The notes beneath the pieces were generated by a model that saw only the letters and a program-made list of their open reading frames with translations, did not search any database and was not told the DNA's origin. This document shows positions 15,522-17,251 of a DNA stretch of 17,251 bases, piece after piece. Position 1 is the stretch's first letter. Each line of letters opens with the position of its first letter. A program made the translations under genes and the position numbers. This DNA comes from AL-N1 sp039178835 (lineage in GTDB: Bacteria; Chloroflexota; Chloroflexia; Chloroflexales; Roseiflexaceae), in NCBI GenBank assembly GCA_039178835.1, contig JBCDFA010000145.1, positions 1-17,251 of the forward strand, read 5' to 3'.

Positions 15522-15953
15522 CTACATTGGTATTGATGAATCATCAGTTTTGTCATACTCGTACACTAAGGTTTCTTCACGTATAGTATTCGAGCGCAAC
15601 TTGGTAATCATCGCAGATATCATTCGCAGACATTCATCGACCAAACCAAGCATGGAGTGATACCTATCTTCTGGTATCAGGTCGCAGGTATGAGCGACAC
15701 GTAACCAGTAGTCGGTTTCGTTAGCTGATGCACGGGCAATCCGTAGATATCGCTCGTACTCTTTGCCCATATCTCGTCCACGGCCTTCAGCAATGTTAGC
15801 ACCAATAGATGTCGCTGAACGAAACATCTGATCCCCTATTGTGCGACCCTGTGGAGTAGACGGGAGTTTTTGAACAAAAGCATCGACTTCTGCTACTAAC
15901 TCAAATGATCGTTGAGTCACTGGCAAATCTTTATAGTTCAAAACCTTGCTCAT
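15522..15953 (-). CDS. Four-helix-bundle protein (S23/Avd-like family)
   Basis: This protein of 143 residues belongs to the four-helix-bundle family first seen in intervening sequences of 23S rRNA genes, and related to the Avd accessory proteins of diversity-generating retroelements. Diagnostic parts are FELVAEVDAF, then RSATSIGANIAEGRGR, and EYERYLRIARASANETDYWL, ending with a LVDECLRMISAMITKL helix. Members are basic, pentameric or otherwise oligomeric, and bind nucleic acids in the studied cases. The ATG at 15953 has GAGG eight bases upstream. No reverse transcriptase, template repeat or rRNA gene is near, so it is a solitary member. It interrupts the paaA-paaB junction and is bracketed by inverted heptamer arrays. 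A role in phenylacetate breakdown is unlikely; a link to the repeats is possible. Confidence 0.85.
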   Translation of the reverse strand: MSKVLNYKDLPVTQRSFELVAEVDAFVQKLPSTPQGRTIGDQMFRSATSIGANIAEGRGRDMGKEYERYLRIARASANETDYWLRVAHTCDLIPEDRYHSMLGLVDECLRMISAMITKLRSNTIREETLVYEYDKTDDSSIPM

Positions 15954-15988
15954 AGCATCAACCTCACCTATGCTAAGTAGCGATGCTT

Positions 15989-16024
15989 CTAACCCCTAAC
16001 CCCCTAACCCGTAACTACCCCCTC
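15989..16024. repeat. Heptanucleotide array (TAACCC type) at the paaA 3' end
   Basis: CTAACCC occurs at 15989 and 15996, an 8-base variant follows at 16003, and then two diverged units run over the paaA stop (16015-16017). This is the cleanest TAACCC array in the window. Confidence 0.65.
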
Positions 16025-16917
16025 ACCCACGCTCCCTCATCGTAATGTGCACGGCGGAAGGCCAGGCGGGCAGCGCTGCGCGGGCCATTGTTTGACACAA
16101 CGGTGCGGAGTTCGTTCCAATCTGGTGTCGTGTAGTTCCACGAGCCATCGCCATTATCGCGCAATGCCGGGTCGGGCAGCGTCAGGTCAAGCTCCCACAC
16201 ACGTGGTACATACATCGCGATAAATTCCTGTCGCAGGTCTTCGTTGCTACGTGTCTTGATGCGCCACACCGTCAGGTCGCGGTCGCGCTCCGGCGGGGTT
16301 GGCGGGCCGTGCATCTGCATCAGTGGCCCCCACCAGCGATTGAGCGCATCCTGCAACATCTCACGCTGGGCGTCAGTACCCTTGGCCATCGTCACCATAA
16401 TATCGAACCCATGTTTGATGTGGAAGCTTTCTTCCCAACAGATGCGCTGCATGGTGCGGGCATACGGTGCATAGCTGGTGCCAAGTAATGCTTTCTGGCT
16501 CAGAATAGCAGCGGCGTCGACCAGCCACGCGATTACGCCAACATCGGCCCAAGTGTGGGTGGGATAGTGGAATACGTTGTGGAACTTGGTTCGTCCGGCG
16601 AGGAGATCTTCCATCATCTGGGGGCGTGGTTTGCCCAGGTCTTCCGCGAGGCGATAGAGCAGTTGAGCATGACCAACCTCGTCCTGCACTTTTGCAGTGA
16701 GTGCCAGCTTGCGCTTGAGGGTGGGTGCACGCAGAATCCACTCGCGTTCTGGCAACACGCCCATCAACTCACTGTTGGCGTGCATTTCGATAAAGCGAAT
16801 AAGAGCGGTGCGGTACTCATCGGGCATCCAGTCAGTGGCCTCGACTTTGCCACCTGCCGCGATGTGCGCTTGGAATTGCGCTAACTGCTCTGTCTCGTTT
16901 ATCTGTACTGTCGTCAT
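16015..16917 (-). CDS. paaA: Phenylacetyl-CoA 1,2-epoxidase, catalytic subunit
   Basis: PaaA is the diiron monooxygenase subunit that inserts one oxygen atom into the aromatic ring of phenylacetyl-CoA. It has 300 residues from the ATG at 16917. The metal site is complete: E50 in HANSELMG, E80 and H83 in DEVGHAQ, D134 in WLVDAA, and E163 with H166 in EESFH. The ATG at 16917 is preceded by GAGGTGG. The longer open frame upstream overlaps the regulator gene and has no family match, so it was rejected. It follows paaR by 31 bases. Its last residues are VRG, where the frame meets a heptamer array, so the C terminus may be shortened or altered compared with relatives. Confidence 0.96.
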   Translation of the reverse strand: MTTVQINETEQLAQFQAHIAAGGKVEATDWMPDEYRTALIRFIEMHANSELMGVLPEREWILRAPTLKRKLALTAKVQDEVGHAQLLYRLAEDLGKPRPQMMEDLLAGRTKFHNVFHYPTHTWADVGVIAWLVDAAAILSQKALLGTSYAPYARTMQRICWEESFHIKHGFDIMVTMAKGTDAQREMLQDALNRWWGPLMQMHGPPTPPERDRDLTVWRIKTRSNEDLRQEFIAMYVPRVWELDLTLPDPALRDNGDGSWNYTTPDWNELRTVVSNNGPRSAARLAFRRAHYDEGAWVRG

Positions 16918-16948
16918 TGATCCACCTCGCATAGTTATATTTGTTCTA

Positions 16949-17251
16949 TCACGTATTGCGTGGTTCCAGCCCACGCATGATCTGTTCATAAAACTGCTGG
17001 GCCAGGGCATCAGCGCTGAGGCGACCTTCTGGCTTATACCACTGGTAGGCCCAATTCAACAGAGATAAGATGTGTATACCAATCAGCCGCTCATCCTGTG
17101 GCGCAAACTCACCGTCGTCCATGCCTTTGCGAATAATCTGCCGGATATAGTCTTCGTATTCATCACGATGCTGCTCAATCTTTTTACGTTTCGCCGGATC
17201 AAGGTGTCGCCACTCGTGGAAGTGCACCACTGCGCCATCAATACTCTCAGC
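16949..17251 (-). CDS. paaR: TetR-family regulator, C-terminal part (probable PaaR)
   Basis: About 100 C-terminal residues are visible; the frame is still open at the window edge, so the DNA-binding domain lies outside. The helical ligand-binding half of a TetR-type repressor is recognisable: EYEDYIRQIIRKGMDDGEF, then LIGIHILSLLNWAYQWYKPEGRLSADALAQQF, and a final EQIMRGLEP. This matches the TetR C-terminal group that includes regulators of acyl-CoA pathways. Its position as the first gene, 31 bases before paaA, fits PaaR of Thermus and other bacteria, a repressor released by phenylacetyl-CoA. The ligand is inferred. The operon promoter and operator should lie upstream, beyond the window. Confidence 0.8.
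   Translation of the reverse strand, partial: AESIDGAVVHFHEWRHLDPAKRKKIEQHRDEYEDYIRQIIRKGMDDGEFAPQDERLIGIHILSLLNWAYQWYKPEGRLSADALAQQFYEQIMRGLEPRNT

Larger units (their letters stand above)
15421..16017. mobile_element. Putative insertion unit: four-helix-bundle gene between inverted heptamer arrays
   Basis: A segment of about 600 bases splits paaA from paaB. Its left end is a G-rich array (TATGGGT units, 15421-15455), and its right end a C-rich array (CTAACCC units, 15989-16017). Read inward, both ends begin TA(A/C)GGGTTA, so they look like degenerate terminal inverted repeats. The only gene inside encodes an S23/Avd-like four-helix-bundle protein. No transposase is present, so movement would need help in trans. 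That it is an element is inference. Confidence 0.4.

Noticed and set aside
15522..15953. Diversity-generating retroelement, because of the Avd-like protein
   Set aside because: No reverse transcriptase, no template/variable repeat pair and no target gene are seen in the window.
15421..16024. CRISPR-like array because of the short repeats
   Set aside because: Units are 7 bases, directly adjacent, without spacers, and no cas gene is present.
16918..17010. Longer N terminus of PaaA from an upstream start
   Set aside because: It would overlap the end of the TetR-type gene in another frame, has no family match, and the ATG at 16917 has a strong GAGGTGG site.

Overview
The window reads as chromosomal DNA of a mid-GC bacterium, most probably a member of the Chloroflexota. 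This is an inference. It rests on two lipoproteins that carry long Thr/Pro-rich linkers after the lipobox, an M23 peptidase built the same way, and a phenylacetate operon headed by a TetR-type regulator. The genus cannot be decided from the sequence alone.

Layout. At the left edge is the 3' part of a plus-strand MFS exporter gene (2-1063). Everything else is on the minus strand. From left to right come: a beta-propeller lipoprotein (1132-2622); an M23 peptidase lipoprotein (2809-3957) that overlaps by 4 nt a receiver-GAF-histidine kinase gene (3954-5582); and a solitary folK (5832-6323) with its own terminator and a probable extended -10 promoter. From about 6573 to the right edge lies a phenylacetate (paa) catabolic cluster. 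In transcription order it reads paaR (TetR, cut by the window edge), paaA, a four-helix-bundle (S23/Avd-like) gene, paaB, paaC, paaD, a CBS-pair gene, paaK, an EthD-family gene, paaF, paaG, paaH, paaJ.

Pathway logic. PaaK makes phenylacetyl-CoA. The PaaABC(D) diiron epoxidase forms the ring 1,2-epoxide, and PaaG isomerises it to the oxepin. After ring opening, PaaJ, PaaF and PaaH carry out the beta-oxidation-like steps to acetyl-CoA and succinyl-CoA. The reductase PaaE and the ring-opening enzyme PaaZ (or its split equivalents) are not in this window. The slot after paaD, where paaE often sits, holds a CBS-domain gene with its own candidate promoter.

Most unusual feature. Four operon junctions carry degenerate tandem heptanucleotide repeats of the TTAGGGG/TAACCCC type (6573-6642, 9501-9528, 15421-15455, 15989-16024). 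Two of these arrays, in opposite orientation, bracket the four-helix-bundle gene that splits paaA from paaB, so the whole about 600-bp unit looks like an inserted element. Three paa genes (paaA, paaG, paaJ) end in Arg-Gly-stop where the coding frame runs into an array, which suggests that repeat insertion redefined their 3' ends.
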